DNA of 64,000 nt from Streptomyces sp. 846.5 (lineage in GTDB: Bacteria > Actinomycetota > Actinomycetes > Streptomycetales > Streptomycetaceae): positions 1,612,001 to 1,676,000 of the forward strand of contig NZ_SOBN01000002.1 in assembly GCF_004365705.1 (NCBI RefSeq), in the 5' to 3' direction. Made by a program: the position numbers and the translations under genes. This document shows positions 10,707 to 19,819 of this stretch, one piece after another. The notes below the pieces were generated by a model. The model was not told the DNA's origin. It saw only the letters and a program-made list of their open reading frames with translations, and did no database searches. How positions within the stretch are numbered: position 1 is the first letter of the stretch; each line of letters starts with the position of its first letter.

Positions 10707-11470
10707 GTCACGGCCCCGGCACGCTGCTCGGGATCGCCGGCCGGCTCCCCGCCGGCCGCTGCCGACGGTCCGTCAGGCCGTTCCCCGGGCCGTACCGCCA
10801 GGGCGTGCAGCCTGCGGAGGCTGTCCGCGCCGAGCGGCTGGCGGAAGAGCTCCAGGTTCTCCTTGATCAATGTCGGCGGCCACTCCCACCAGCGCAGTTC
10901 CAGCAGCTTCTGGACGACCGGCTCGGGGAACCGCATCCGGATCCGCCGGGCCGGGATGCCGCCCACGATCTCGTAGTCGGCGACATCGCGCGTGACCACG
11001 GCGCCGGCGCCCACCACCGCGCCGCAGCCGATGACGACTCCCGCCCGCACGGTCGCTCCCGCCCCGATCCACGCGTCCGCGCCCACGACCGTGCGCGGCA
11101 CCTGCGGCCACGGACCCTCGTAGAAACCGAACTCGGCGTTGAACGGGAAGACATGACTGGTCGGCAGTTCCGGCCAGTGCGGGCTGGCGCCGATGGTGAC
11201 CTTCTCGGCTATCCCGCAGTAGTCGCCGACGTCGGTGTTGAAGATCGAGGCGTAGCGGCCGACGATCGAGTAGCGGCCGATCCTGCTCTGCCAGACCAGG
11301 GCGTACTCCATGACCAGGGCGTTGGTCTCGACGACGGCGTCCTTGAGCTCCACGTCGTGCAGGGCCACCGTGGCACCGCGGTACCGGGCGCCGAGAACGG
11401 CGCGGAGGTTCTCCAGGGAGTGTTTGCGAGGCCAGGCATTGACCGTCCTCGGCATCGGGCTGCGGTTCAT
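10703..11470 (-). CDS. Left-handed beta-helix (hexapeptide repeat) O-acetyltransferase, CatB-like
   Basis: 255-residue hexapeptide-repeat acyltransferase. Hexad-like turns run from about residue 45 to 185 ([39 protein letters not shown]), with a loop [13 protein letters not shown] around residues 98-110 like that of xenobiotic (CatB/Vat) acetyltransferases; the His is the probable catalytic base. The C-terminal 50 residues are an unstructured Pro/Ala/Gly tail. It sits 29 nt after the adenylating-enzyme gene and overlaps the exporter ATPase start by 4 nt. It may acetylate the exported compound or act in resistance. Confidence 0.87.
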
Positions 11471-11499
11471 CGCGCCTTCCCTTCGCAGGACCTGTGGTC

Positions 11500-13131
11500 C
11501 TAGTGACGGAGACTGGGTTCAACTACTGCACTGGGGACGGCGTCCGCGTCGGACCCGTCGGCGAGCAGGGAGCGGAGACGTCGCTTGTCCGCCCTGCCGA
11601 GCATGTTCCGGGGCAGGTCGTCCATCACCACGATCCGGTGCGGCGCCGCCCTCCCCTGCCGCTCCCGCACATAGGCGCCGAGCGCCTCCGTGGCCAGTCC
11701 GGGCGCGGCCCGGACCACGGCCATCACGCACTCGGTCAGCACGGGGTGCGGGACCCCGACCACGGCCGCCTCGATGACGCCGGGGTAGTCCATGATGGTG
11801 GCCTCGACGTCCAGGCTGGAGACGTTCAGCCCGCCGGTGTTGATCAGGTCCGGGTTGCGGTCCACCAGGGAGAACCAGCCGTCCGCGTCGAGCACGCCGA
11901 CGTCCCCGGTGCGGGTCCACCCGTCGGCCAGGAACACCTGGGAGGCGCCGTTTCCAGCGTCGCCCGCCTCGCCCGCACCGGTCTCGCCGTCGTAGCGGCG
12001 CTGCGGCGCGTCACTGCGCAGCTGGACGTCCCCGGCCACCCCGGGCGGAGCGACCCGGCCGTCGGCGCCGACGATCCGCAGCTGTGATCCCGCCGAGGGG
12101 CGCCCCAGCGACTTGGGCCGGGCCGGGTCGTAGTCGGCGCCCATCCGGCGCGGCCAGGACTCGGTGGTCGCGTAGACATTGCGGATCCGCGCGGTGGGGA
12201 ACAGCTCCGCGAGCCGCGCCAGGGTGGCCGGGTGGCTGGGCGCACTGGTGGTGCGGACCTGACGTACCGAACCCAGCTCGTAGGAGCCCCGGGCCGCGGC
12301 GTTGACCAGCGCGATCGCCATGGCCGGCACCAGCACCACATGGGTGGGCCGGTACTGCTCGACGGCCCGCAGCAGCGCCTCGGGGCTGAACCGGGGCAGC
12401 GTCAGAACGCTGTGCGGGCTCGGCCCGAGCGGCTGGACCAGCAGCCCCTGGCCCACCGTGGTCCCTGGCGGGAGCGAGTGCAGAGCAGTGCTGTCGTCCC
12501 GCGACAGCGAATGCATCAGCGGGTACAGGATGTTGGCGTGGGTGGCGACAACTCCCCTGGGAACCCCGGTGGTTCCGGAGGTGTAGATGATCTCGGCGTC
12601 GGACGCGGGGGTGAGCGCGATCCCGTCCCGGGTGGTCGCGATCCCGAACGTCGACGTCGACCGCCCCTCGGCCAGCTCGGCGACGCTCGCGGACCAGCTG
12701 CAGCGGAGTCCCGCGGGGACCGCCCCCACCGCGCCGACGGCACCGGACGCCCGGAGCACCATGGCCGTCCGCTCGGCCCCGGCCGCCTGCGAGACCGGCA
12801 CCGCGACCGCTCCCGTCTTCAGCACGGCGACCCAGGCCACCGCGTAGTCGATCCAGTCGGCGGTGGAGCACGGGAGCAGCACCCGGTCGCCGGGGAGCAC
12901 ACCACGGTCCTGCAGGCCCCGGGCCACCGCGTTGGAGGACTCCTCCCAGGCCGCCAGGGTCAGCGTGGCTCCGTCGACGACCCGGTGCGCCGTCGCGTCC
13001 GGCCGCTCGGCGGCCCGCTGCCGCAGCTGCGCGGGGACGGTCCAGTCGAGCGGGCAGTTGGACAAGGTGATGGGCTTGAGCTTCCTGGGGCTGGGCGTCT
13101 TGGGGTTGGGCGTCTTGGGGTTCGCAGTCAC
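11500..13131 (-). CDS. AMP-dependent acyl/aryl-CoA synthetase family (adenylate-forming) enzyme
   Basis: 543-residue ANL superfamily enzyme. The P-loop-like motif [14 protein letters not shown] lies at residues 181-194, the adenylate-binding motif is [10 protein letters not shown], and [19 protein letters not shown] with a C-terminal [13 protein letters not shown] supply the hinge and the likely catalytic Lys. It would activate a carboxylic acid as the acyl-AMP and pass it to CoA or another acceptor. No carrier-protein gene is nearby. The N-terminus holds a short repeat ([14 protein letters not shown]) encoded by a 15-bp tandem duplication. GTG start with GGAGG about 9 nt upstream. First gene of the operon with acetyltransferase and exporter. 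Confidence 0.87.
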   Translation of the reverse strand: MTANPKTPNPKTPSPRKLKPITLSNCPLDWTVPAQLRQRAAERPDATAHRVVDGATLTLAAWEESSNAVARGLQDRGVLPGDRVLLPCSTADWIDYAVAWVAVLKTGAVAVPVSQAAGAERTAMVLRASGAVGAVGAVPAGLRCSWSASVAELAEGRSTSTFGIATTRDGIALTPASDAEIIYTSGTTGVPRGVVATHANILYPLMHSLSRDDSTALHSLPPGTTVGQGLLVQPLGPSPHSVLTLPRFSPEALLRAVEQYRPTHVVLVPAMAIALVNAAARGSYELGSVRQVRTTSAPSHPATLARLAELFPTARIRNVYATTESWPRRMGADYDPARPKSLGRPSAGSQLRIVGADGRVAPPGVAGDVQLRSDAPQRRYDGETGAGEAGDAGNGASQVFLADGWTRTGDVGVLDADGWFSLVDRNPDLINTGGLNVSSLDVEATIMDYPGVIEAAVVGVPHPVLTECVMAVVRAAPGLATEALGAYVRERQGRAAPHRIVVMDDLPRNMLGRADKRRLRSLLADGSDADAVPSAVVEPSLRH

Positions 13132-13243
13132 AGAAGTTTCCCTCCAGCGGAGCCGACAAGCCCCCTGCTGGATCCGGGAATTCGCCCGCCACGCGCCGTC
13201 GCGTATCAGTACTCACACGCTAAGCCCGTGCCCCTGGCATTGT

Positions 13244-13261
13244 CTTCCGGCATATGACGGA
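13244..13261 (+). promoter_or_regulatory. 18-bp imperfect palindrome upstream of the adenylating-enzyme operon
   Basis: TTCCG, G, CATATG, A, CGGAA forms a palindrome with 16 of 18 bases symmetric, centred about 120 nt upstream of the GTG at 13131. The 166-nt gap between the GNAT gene and this operon contains no other gene. It may be an operator for an unlinked regulator. Confidence 0.35.
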
Positions 13262-13297
13262 ATCTTCGGATCCTCCTGAAGACGGACGTCCTCCGGA

Positions 13298-14032
13298 CTA
13301 CGCGCGCCCCTCGTCGGGAACCCGCACCGCCACAAAGCTCACCTCACGCCGCAGCCGGAACCCCAGCGACAGATAGAGCCTGATGGCGGTGGTGTTGGTG
13401 GCCGCCGCATGCAGGAACGGGATCTCGCCACGGGCCCGGATGCCGTCCGCGACGGCGAGCACCAGCCTCGTGGCCAGCCCCTGGCCGCGGTGGCTGTCGG
13501 CCGTGCAGACCGCGCTGATCTCGGTGAAGCCCGGCGGGTGCAGCCGCTCGCCGGCCATCGCCACCAGCCGGCCCTCGCGGCGGATGCCGAGGTAGGTGCC
13601 GAGTTCGACGGTCCGGGGCAGGAACGGTCCCGGCTTGGCGTGCTCCACCAGGGCCAGCATCTCCGGCACGTCCTCCGCGCCCAGCCGGACCGCCTCGCCG
13701 TCCGGGGCGGCGTCGATGCCGTCGTCGATCAACTGCACCCCGCGGAGGTCCATCACCGTCTCCCAGTGCGGCGGCGGCGAGCTCTCGATCCCGGCCACCG
13801 GGACCACCGCGCCCGGCCCCAGCAGCGCGGCCACATCACGCCAGGTCTGCTCGTCGGGCTCGTCCGGCAGGGCCACGAACGGCGTGACGTCCGAGGGGTA
13901 GCGGAGCACCGACCCCCGGCGCTCGGCGAAGTGCGCGTGCGGGCCGAGCAGCGCGGCACGGGCGGGGTTGTCCAGCGGGTGACGGGGGTCGGCCGTCGAC
14001 GGGGCGCTCTCCCGAAGGGACTCTGCGGGCAT
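13298..14032 (-). CDS. GNAT family N-acetyltransferase
   Basis: 244 residues from the ATG at 14030-14032. A C-terminal GNAT domain has the acetyl-CoA site VCTADSHRGQGLATRLVLAVADG (motif A, RGQGLA) and the terminal NTTAIRLYLSLGFRLRREV, as in FR47-like enzymes. The N-terminal half (DNPARAALLGPHAHFAERRG onward) is a degenerate GNAT-like region common in these proteins. An upstream GTG at 14080 is possible but overlaps a hairpin and adds only polar sequence. The substrate is unknown; it is transcribed toward the adenylating operon but separated from it by 166 nt. Confidence 0.85.
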   Translation of the reverse strand: MPAESLRESAPSTADPRHPLDNPARAALLGPHAHFAERRGSVLRYPSDVTPFVALPDEPDEQTWRDVAALLGPGAVVPVAGIESSPPPHWETVMDLRGVQLIDDGIDAAPDGEAVRLGAEDVPEMLALVEHAKPGPFLPRTVELGTYLGIRREGRLVAMAGERLHPPGFTEISAVCTADSHRGQGLATRLVLAVADGIRARGEIPFLHAAATNTTAIRLYLSLGFRLRREVSFVAVRVPDEGRA

Positions 14033-14068
14033 GGCAGGGCGGGGCCTTTCTGATCGGATCTCGCGCTT

Positions 14069-14091
14069 ACAGGACGGCACAGCCGTCCTGT
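14069..14091. promoter_or_regulatory. Perfect 10-bp inverted repeat with 3-nt loop upstream of the GNAT gene
   Basis: ACAGGACGGC (14069-14078) and GCCGTCCTGT (14082-14091) form a perfect 10-bp stem around ACA. It lies 37 nt upstream of the GNAT start, in the 214-nt gap after the downstream fluC gene. No T-run follows on either strand. It could be an operator, a leader hairpin, or a weak terminator. Confidence 0.4.
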
Positions 14092-14246
14092 CGGGTCATC
14101 ACCTGGAGCACCCCACCGCGGACGAGGGTTGCCGGCCAGCAAGCCAGGGCTCGACGCTGACACTCATGACCGCTGATCACGTTAACCTCTTGGCGGCCTC
14201 GGGGCAATCCCCATCCCTCAGGTAGGCATTGACCCAGACCGGGGGC

Positions 14247-14615
14247 TCACAGCCAGGTCAGCAGCGCGTAGCCGAGCGCGGCCGCGGCCAGCCCGAGGGC
14301 GAGACTGCCGACGGCGTTCAGCCCGGCCTCGGCCAGCGAGCCGTCCTCCATCAGCCGCACCGTCTCGTAGGAGAAGGTGGAGAAGGTGGTGAACCCGCCG
14401 CACACCCCGGTGCCCAGCAGCAGGCCGAGATCGGGCGCGAGGTGGTGGTGCACGGTCGCGGCGCCCAGGGCGCCGAGGACGAACGAACCGGTGACGTTGA
14501 TGGCGAAGGTGCCCCAGGGAAACACGCTGTCATGGCGCCGCTGCACGGCCCGGTCGGCCAGGAAGCGCAGCGGCGCGCCGACCATCCCGCCGAGGAAGAC
14601 CATCAGCACGGGCAT
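14247..14615 (-). CDS. crcB: Fluoride exporter FluC/CrcB (first subunit)
   Basis: 122-residue four-helix membrane protein of the Fluc family. It shows GAPLRFLADR at the N-terminus, WGTFAINVTGSFVLG (with the Asn that lines the pore) and GGFTTFSTF at residues 73-81, which supplies the central Na+ site and the Phe box. It works as a dual-topology or heterodimeric fluoride channel at the cell membrane. The start overlaps the DUF190 stop in TGATG, and a second FluC follows upstream in the operon, so a heterodimer is likely. Confidence 0.96.
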   Translation of the reverse strand: MPVLMVFLGGMVGAPLRFLADRAVQRRHDSVFPWGTFAINVTGSFVLGALGAATVHHHLAPDLGLLLGTGVCGGFTTFSTFSYETVRLMEDGSLAEAGLNAVGSLALGLAAAALGYALLTWL

Positions 14616-15028
14616 CAGGACGTCCCCCCGGTAGCGGCGGGCGGTGCCGCGGGGGCGACGAGTTCGATCTCCTCCACGGTGACCAGACTGCGCGGGCTGA
14701 TCTCGCGCAGTTCCGGCACAAAGGCGCGGATGCGTTCGGGGGTGTCGATGACGACCACCAGCAGCGGCAGGTTGTCGGCCAGGTCCAGCAGCCGTGAGGT
14801 GTGGACGGCCCGGGAGTTCCGGCCGAAGCCCTCCATCCCCCGGAACACGCTGGCCCCGGCCAGCCCGGCACGGTGCGCCCGGTGCACGATCTCGGTGTAG
14901 ACGGGGCGGTGGTGGAACTGCTCGCCGTCGGCGAGGTACACGGTCAGCCGCAGGGCCGTCCCGGACAGCTCCTCGCGCGGCTCGGCGGCCAGGTCGTCCT
15001 CGTGGTGGCGGTGCAGTAGCGGGGTCAT
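14615..15028 (-). CDS. DUF190 family PII-like protein
   Basis: 137 residues of the DUF190 family, a GlnB/PII-like fold commonly encoded beside crcB (family knowledge). [31 protein letters not shown], then [11 protein letters not shown], then [14 protein letters not shown] are typical. It sits between the two fluC genes with 1-nt and 4-nt overlaps, so the three are translated together. It probably has a regulatory or accessory role in fluoride resistance; its exact role is unknown. Confidence 0.93.
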   Translation of the reverse strand: MTPLLHRHHEDDLAAEPREELSGTALRLTVYLADGEQFHHRPVYTEIVHRAHRAGLAGASVFRGMEGFGRNSRAVHTSRLLDLADNLPLLVVVIDTPERIRAFVPELREISPRSLVTVEEIELVAPAAPPAATGGTS

Positions 15029-15570
15029 CGGGAGACTCCTTCAGCGGACGGCTCTTCGGAAGGCAGGGTCGCGGCGGGCCGGCCGCCCCCGCTGCGGCGG
15101 CTGGGCCCGCGCCGCACCGGGAGCCCGGTCAGCCTCCGGGCGAGCGCGATCCCGGTCCAGACCGCGGCGAGTCCGGCGATCAGGCTGGTCAGCGCATAGG
15201 CGTCGGCGAGCGAGAGGTGCCCGCTGGCGATCAGTCCGCGGGTCTCGTTCATATAGGTGGAGAAGGTGGTGAAGCCGCCGAGGATGCCGACGCCGAGGAA
15301 GGGGCGGCGGTAGCGCGAGGGCGGCCAGACCTCGACGACGTAGACCATCAGCGCGCCCAGCAGCAGGCTGCCCAGCACATTGGTGGTGAACGTCGCCCAG
15401 GGGAAGCCGTCGGCCGGAGTGGCCCAGCCCCGGGCCAGCCCGTAGCGGGCGACACTGCCCAGCCCGCCGCCGAGCGCGACGACGGCCAGCACGTCCCAGT
15501 GCCGGGTCCGCCCCGGCTCGGATTCCGATCCGGGCATCGGCCCTCCACGAAGGCGAGGTGAGCGGGGCAT
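15025..15570 (-). CDS. crcB: Fluoride exporter FluC/CrcB (second subunit)
   Basis: 181-residue FluC with GGFTTFSTY at residues 98-106 and [15 protein letters not shown] holding the pore Asn. It is longer than its partner because of a 25-residue N-terminal and a 30-residue basic C-terminal extension outside the channel core. The ATG at 15568-15570 has AGGAG 4 nt upstream; the open frame further upstream has no family similarity. The stop overlaps the DUF190 start (ATGA). I looked for a crcB-type fluoride riboswitch upstream and did not find a convincing one. Confidence 0.94.
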   Translation of the reverse strand: MPRSPRLRGGPMPGSESEPGRTRHWDVLAVVALGGGLGSVARYGLARGWATPADGFPWATFTTNVLGSLLLGALMVYVVEVWPPSRYRRPFLGVGILGGFTTFSTYMNETRGLIASGHLSLADAYALTSLIAGLAAVWTGIALARRLTGLPVRRGPSRRSGGGRPAATLPSEEPSAEGVSR

Positions 15571-15775
15571 GGTTCTCCTACCTGAATCCAGGGTCGCCGA
15601 AAGGTCGACCGCCAGGTAGGGACCGTTGGCAGCGGAATGCTGCGGTTCTACGGCGAGCCCCTCCGCCGTGGCTACGAGGATAGCGGGCCCCTCGACCGAT
15701 GTGCCCGCACCACCCCCGGACGACGCGACATGCCGCGGCAGCACGCCGTTCACAAACGGCGCCCAGGATCGAGGT

Positions 15776-16594
15776 ATGACGATTCAGGAGATCGACCGGG
15801 AAAGCTTCGTCGAGCAGTGGGAGCAGTGGCACCGTGCGCATGAGCGGGTGCTGGCCGACCCGCACGGGTTCCTCGCCATCACCAGCCTGCACTGGCTGGA
15901 CGAGCGGCCCACCCGCTTCGAGGACGCGCCGGGCGCGTGGTCGACCACCGCCGACGGGGTGGTCGTGGACCTGGCCCAGGGCGAGGAGCTCACCGTCGAC
16001 GGCGTCGCGGTCCGCGGACGGCACGGCTTCGGGGTGATCGCCGAGCGGGACAGCCGCTACCTCGGCGCCGGTGACGCGGTGGTCGAGGTCGCCAAGCGCG
16101 GCGGGTACGACATCCTGCGCCCCCGCCACCCCGAGAACGCGCTCAGGGCCGGCTACACCAGCACTCCCGCGTACCAGCCGGACCCGCGCTGGGTGCTGAC
16201 CGGCCGCTACCTGCCGTTCGCCGAGCCGCGCCCGGTGACCGTGGGCGCGGCGGTCGAGGGCCTCCAGCATGTGTACGACGCCCCCGGGCAGGTCGAGTTC
16301 GAGCTCGAATGGACGACGCACCGGCTGACCGCGTTCAACGGACGCGAGCCCGGCAGCCTCCACATCCTGTTCACCGACGCCACCTCGGGCGTGACCACCT
16401 ACCCGGCCAACCGCTCCCTCTCGGTGCCGGCGCCGGACGCCGAGGGCGCGGTGCTGATCGACTTCAACCGCGCGACCAACCTGCCCTGCGCCTACACCGA
16501 TCTGGCGACCTGCCCGCTGCCGCCGGCCGAGAACCGGCTGCCGGTGCCGATCGAGGCCGGCGAGAAGATCCCCTTCGAGCGCCTGGGCGGCTGA
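15776..16594 (+). CDS. DUF1684 domain-containing protein
   Basis: 272-residue cytoplasmic protein of the DUF1684 family: DPHGFLAITSLHWLDE near residue 30, a central beta-rich region (GRYLPFAEPRPVTVG), and the conserved end DFNRATNLPCAYTDLATCPLPPAENRL. Members are widespread in actinobacteria and have no assigned reaction. The ATG at 15776 is preceded by GAGG. The 205-nt gap to the divergent fluC operon should hold both promoters; I see no clear operator there. Confidence 0.88.
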   Translation: MTIQEIDRESFVEQWEQWHRAHERVLADPHGFLAITSLHWLDERPTRFEDAPGAWSTTADGVVVDLAQGEELTVDGVAVRGRHGFGVIAERDSRYLGAGDAVVEVAKRGGYDILRPRHPENALRAGYTSTPAYQPDPRWVLTGRYLPFAEPRPVTVGAAVEGLQHVYDAPGQVEFELEWTTHRLTAFNGREPGSLHILFTDATSGVTTYPANRSLSVPAPDAEGAVLIDFNRATNLPCAYTDLATCPLPPAENRLPVPIEAGEKIPFERLGG

Positions 16595-16608
16595 GGGACG
16601 GCCCCGGC

Positions 16609-17322
16609 TCAGACCGGACGGCGGGCCAGCACCATCCGGCAGCGCGGCCCGCCGCCGGACAGCTCACCGAGCCCGGTCAGCGGCACCGTCGACACGGCGA
16701 AGCCGGCCTGCTCCAGCTCGGCTCGCACGTCCGCGAGTTGGAAGGTCCGGTAGTACATCACGAAAGTCGGGCGCAGCAGCGCGTTGCGGACCCGCATCGC
16801 CGCGTCGAAGCCCCACAGCGCCCAGTACAGCGGCGAGCCCACCGGCGCGGGGGCGGCGATCGGGAAGGCGAACAGCCCGCCCGGCCGGAGCGCCCCGTAC
16901 GCCTGCGCGAAGAGCTCAGGGCGCTCCCGGGGCAGGAAGTGGCCGAACGCGCCGAAGCTCACCGCGAGGTCGAACTCCGGCGCGAAGGGCAGCCGGCGGA
17001 CGTCCGCCCGGACCCAGTCCACGCCCGACTCGGCCGCCCGCGCGACCTGCAGCATGCCGACGCTGAAGTCCACCCCGACCACCCGCTCCCCGCACAGCTC
17101 CCGCAGCACCCCTGAGCCCGCGCCGGTGCCGCAGCAGAGGTCGACCCCGCTGCCGAACGGCCCGAGCGGCTCCAGGGCCTCGGCCACCGCGTCGAGCACC
17201 CGCTCGGAGGTACGGAAGGGCGTCCGGTCGAACCTCGGCGCCAGCAGGTCGTACCCGTGCTCGATGGAGGAGAGCGCCTGCACCGTCAGCTCGCGGAGCG
17301 TGGGGCCCTGGGGAGAGAACAC
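16609..17322 (-). CDS. SAM-dependent methyltransferase (class I)
   Basis: 237 residues with a Rossmann-type methyltransferase core: motif I VDLCCGTGAGSG around residues 59-70, VVGVDFSVGMLQVAR (motif II) and WVRADVRRLPFAPEFDLAVSF (motifs III-IV). The acceptor is unknown. The GTG start has only a weak ribosome site. It lies 37 nt downstream of the TetR gene on the same strand and may be co-transcribed. Convergent with the DUF1684 gene. Confidence 0.87.
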   Translation of the reverse strand: MFSPQGPTLRELTVQALSSIEHGYDLLAPRFDRTPFRTSERVLDAVAEALEPLGPFGSGVDLCCGTGAGSGVLRELCGERVVGVDFSVGMLQVARAAESGVDWVRADVRRLPFAPEFDLAVSFGAFGHFLPRERPELFAQAYGALRPGGLFAFPIAAPAPVGSPLYWALWGFDAAMRVRNALLRPTFVMYYRTFQLADVRAELEQAGFAVSTVPLTGLGELSGGGPRCRMVLARRPV

Positions 17323-17359
17323 CCCGGCAGCGTAGCGCGCGGCCCGGCCGGCAGGAGGG

Positions 17360-18061
17360 TCAGCGCCAGTCCGCGAGCAGGGCGGGGCCGAGCTGGTCGA
17401 GGTGGCGTTCCAGCACCTGGACGAAGTCCTCCGGGGCTGCGCCGAGCGGGTCGTCGGCGCCGACGGCCCATGCGTGCTGGGCGGTCCGTCCGACCGCGCT
17501 GAACACCGCAGCCAGCACCTTGGGCCGCAGGTCGACGGTCGGGTCGACCCCCTCGCGCTCGGCGAGGACCTCGGCGATCAGCTGCTGCTGCTCGGCGAGC
17601 CGGTGCAGGTAGGCGGCGAGCAGCGTCGGGGTGCACTCGACCAGCTGGAAGATCTCCAGCGCGGCATGGGCGGAGGCGGCCGCCTGGTCGGGGGCGCTGC
17701 GGCTCTCCCAGGTCTCCCGGGTCGCGGCGCTCAGCGCCTGGAGCGGGTTCTCGTCGCTCGGCCGGGCCCGCAGGTAGTCGATGAAATCGTCCGCGCCGTC
17801 CGCCATCAGGGCGAGCGCCACCTGCTCCTTGTTGGCGAAGTAGCGGAAGAAGGTGCGCTGCGAGACGTCGACGACCGCAGTGATCTCGTCCACCGTGGTG
17901 CGGGCGTAGCCCTGGCGGAGAAAGAGCTGCTGGGCGGCGTCCAGGAGTTGGTCGCGGGTGCGCTGCTTCTTGCGCTGGCGCAGTCCCGGAGCGGGGCCGG
18001 CGCCGCGCTGGGCGGGGGCCGCGACCTGCTGGACCAAGGGATGCCACCTCCGAACTGCCAC
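17360..18061 (-). CDS. TetR family transcriptional regulator
   Basis: 233 residues. The TetR helix-turn-helix spans about residues 31-77 (RDQLLDAAQQLFLRQGYARTTVDEI, then VSQRTFFRYFANKEQVAL), with a variable ligand-binding domain following. The chosen GTG at 18059-18061 has AGGAGA 6 nt upstream; a TTG 21 nt inside with GGAGG upstream is an alternative, and an earlier GTG would lie inside the operator. It is divergent from an EmrB/QacA-type pump, with two palindromes between them, so it very likely represses that pump. Confidence 0.92.
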   Translation of the reverse strand: MAVRRWHPLVQQVAAPAQRGAGPAPGLRQRKKQRTRDQLLDAAQQLFLRQGYARTTVDEITAVVDVSQRTFFRYFANKEQVALALMADGADDFIDYLRARPSDENPLQALSAATRETWESRSAPDQAAASAHAALEIFQLVECTPTLLAAYLHRLAEQQQLIAEVLAEREGVDPTVDLRPKVLAAVFSAVGRTAQHAWAVGADDPLGAAPEDFVQVLERHLDQLGPALLADWR

Positions 18062-18088
18062 CGGGTTTCTCCTGGGACTATACCTCGC

Positions 18089-18144
18089 TGACACATGTCA
18101 TTAACACGCATACGTCAGACTTTGCCAAGTGTCAGTAGCTGACA
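18089..18144. promoter_or_regulatory. Two TGACA/TGTCA palindromes between tetR and the MFS pump gene
   Basis: Site 1 is TGACA-CA-TGTCA (18089-18100). Site 2 is TGTCAG-TAG-CTGACA (18130-18144), with perfect 6-bp arms. Both use the same TGACA/TGTCA words, are 41 nt apart, and fall in the 125-nt divergent region. They fit TetR dimer sites that control both genes. Confidence 0.65.
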
Positions 18145-18186
18145 TATTGTGGCGGCAGACGGCACCGACCAAGGAAGTCAGGCAGC

Positions 18187-19782
18187 ATGACTGAGCGCGT
18201 GGTTGAAGCAACCGAAGACCGGTTGGACGCAATACCCGACGGCCGCAGAGGACTGCGCGGCCACCCCTGGCTGACGCTGCTGACCGTCGCCGTCGGCGTG
18301 ATGATGGTCGCGCTGGACGGCACGATCGTGGCCATCGCCAACCCCGCCATCCAGACCCATCTGCACGCCTCCCTGGCCAGCATCCAGTGGGTGACCAACG
18401 GCTACCTGCTGGCCCTCGCCGTCTTCCTGATCACCGCCGGGAAGATCGGCGACCGGTTCGGGCACCGCACCACCTTCCTGGTCGGCGCCGTCGGCTTCGC
18501 GGCGGCCTCGGCGGCGATCGGCTTCTCCAGCAGCATCGGGCTGGTGATCGCCTTCCGGGTGCTCCAGGGACTGTTCGGGGCGCTGCTGCAGCCCGCCGCG
18601 CTGGGCCTGCTGCGGGCGACCTTCCCGGCGAACAAGCTGAACATGGCCATCGGCATCTGGGGCGGCGCCATCGGCGTCTCCACCGCGGCAGGCCCGATCG
18701 TGGGCGGGCTGCTGGTCCAGCACATCAGCTGGCAGTCGGTCTTCTTCGTCAACGTCCCGGTCGGCCTGCTCACCCTGGGGCTGGGCCTGTGGATCCTGCG
18801 CGACGCACGGCCGCAGAAGACCGGCCAGGCCTTCGACCTCCCCGGCATCGCGCTGCTCTCGGTCGCGATGTTCCTGCTGGTCTTCGGCATCATCAAGGCC
18901 CCCGCCTGGGGCTGGGGGGACGCCCGCACCCTCGGCTTCCTGGGCGGCGCGGTGCTCCTCGCCGCGGCCTTCACCTACTGGCAGACCAGGTCGTCGCACC
19001 CGCTGCTGCCGCTCAGCCTGTTCCGCTCGGTGTCCCTGTCGGCGGGCACCGTGCTGATGATCCTGATGATGTTCGGCTTCTTCGGTGCGCTGTTCTTCGT
19101 CACCTTCTACCTGCAGAACGTGCGCGGCATGTCGCCGGTCGCGGCCGGGGTGCACCTGCTGCCGATGACCGCGATGCTGATCGTCGGCTCGCCGATCGCC
19201 GGCGTGGTCATCGGCAGGATCGGCCCGCGCATCCCCATCGTCTTCGGCATGCTGTGCACCGCCGCGGCCATGTTCGGGATGTCCGCCCTGCACACCGGAA
19301 CCAACACCGCATTGCTGTCGCTGTGGTTCGTGATGCTGGGCCTCGGCCTCAGCCCGGTGATCGTGGGCGCCACCGAGATCATCGTCGGCAACGCCCCGGT
19401 GGAGCTGGCCGGAGTGGCCGGCGGCCTGCAGCAGTCGGCCATGCAGGTGGGCGGCACCCTGGGCACCGCCGTCCTGGGGGCCGTGATGGCCGCCAGGGTG
19501 GACAGCGTGCTACCGGGAAAGTGGGCGGCCGCCAAGCTGCCCGCCGTCTCGGCCCAGGACTACGCCGGGCTCAAGCAGGCCGTGCAGGTCGGCGCCGCCC
19601 CGATCGCCAAGGGCACCCCGGCGCAGACGGCCCAGGCCATCACCCGGGTCGCCCACGACTCCTTCGTCAGCGGCATGTCCCTGGCCTTCACCGTGGCCGC
19701 CGTGGTCGCCCTGCTGGCCGCCGGCCTCGGCCTGCTGACGCGGCGCGGTGCCGGCGACTCCGGCCCGGCCGTGCACATCTGA
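18187..19782 (+). CDS. MFS drug efflux transporter, DHA2 (EmrB/QacA) family, 14 TM
   Basis: 531-residue pump with 14 hydrophobic segments. Motif A appears as GKIGDRFGHRTTFLVGA around residues 86-102, motif C as WGGAIGVSTAAGPIVGGLL, and VALDGTIVAIANPAI is the DHA2 motif D1 in helix 1. It exports drugs or an endogenous metabolite in exchange for protons. The ATG has AGGAAG upstream. It is divergent from the TetR gene and probably derepressed by a ligand of that protein. Confidence 0.94.
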   Translation: MTERVVEATEDRLDAIPDGRRGLRGHPWLTLLTVAVGVMMVALDGTIVAIANPAIQTHLHASLASIQWVTNGYLLALAVFLITAGKIGDRFGHRTTFLVGAVGFAAASAAIGFSSSIGLVIAFRVLQGLFGALLQPAALGLLRATFPANKLNMAIGIWGGAIGVSTAAGPIVGGLLVQHISWQSVFFVNVPVGLLTLGLGLWILRDARPQKTGQAFDLPGIALLSVAMFLLVFGIIKAPAWGWGDARTLGFLGGAVLLAAAFTYWQTRSSHPLLPLSLFRSVSLSAGTVLMILMMFGFFGALFFVTFYLQNVRGMSPVAAGVHLLPMTAMLIVGSPIAGVVIGRIGPRIPIVFGMLCTAAAMFGMSALHTGTNTALLSLWFVMLGLGLSPVIVGATEIIVGNAPVELAGVAGGLQQSAMQVGGTLGTAVLGAVMAARVDSVLPGKWAAAKLPAVSAQDYAGLKQAVQVGAAPIAKGTPAQTAQAITRVAHDSFVSGMSLAFTVAAVVALLAAGLGLLTRRGAGDSGPAVHI

Positions 19783-19819
19783 GCCGCCGTCACCGCATCC
19801 CGCCGCCTTCGGGACGCGA

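Noticed and set aside
13094-13123. 15-bp tandem repeat taken as a possible regulatory or phase-variable repeat
   Set aside because: It lies inside the adenylating-enzyme gene, keeps the frame (NPKT repeat) and has only two copies, so it is a minor coding duplication.
15571-15775. Possible fluoride riboswitch upstream of the fluC operon
   Set aside because: I could not find the conserved pseudoknot elements of the crcB motif by eye; the region has only short GC-rich repeats.
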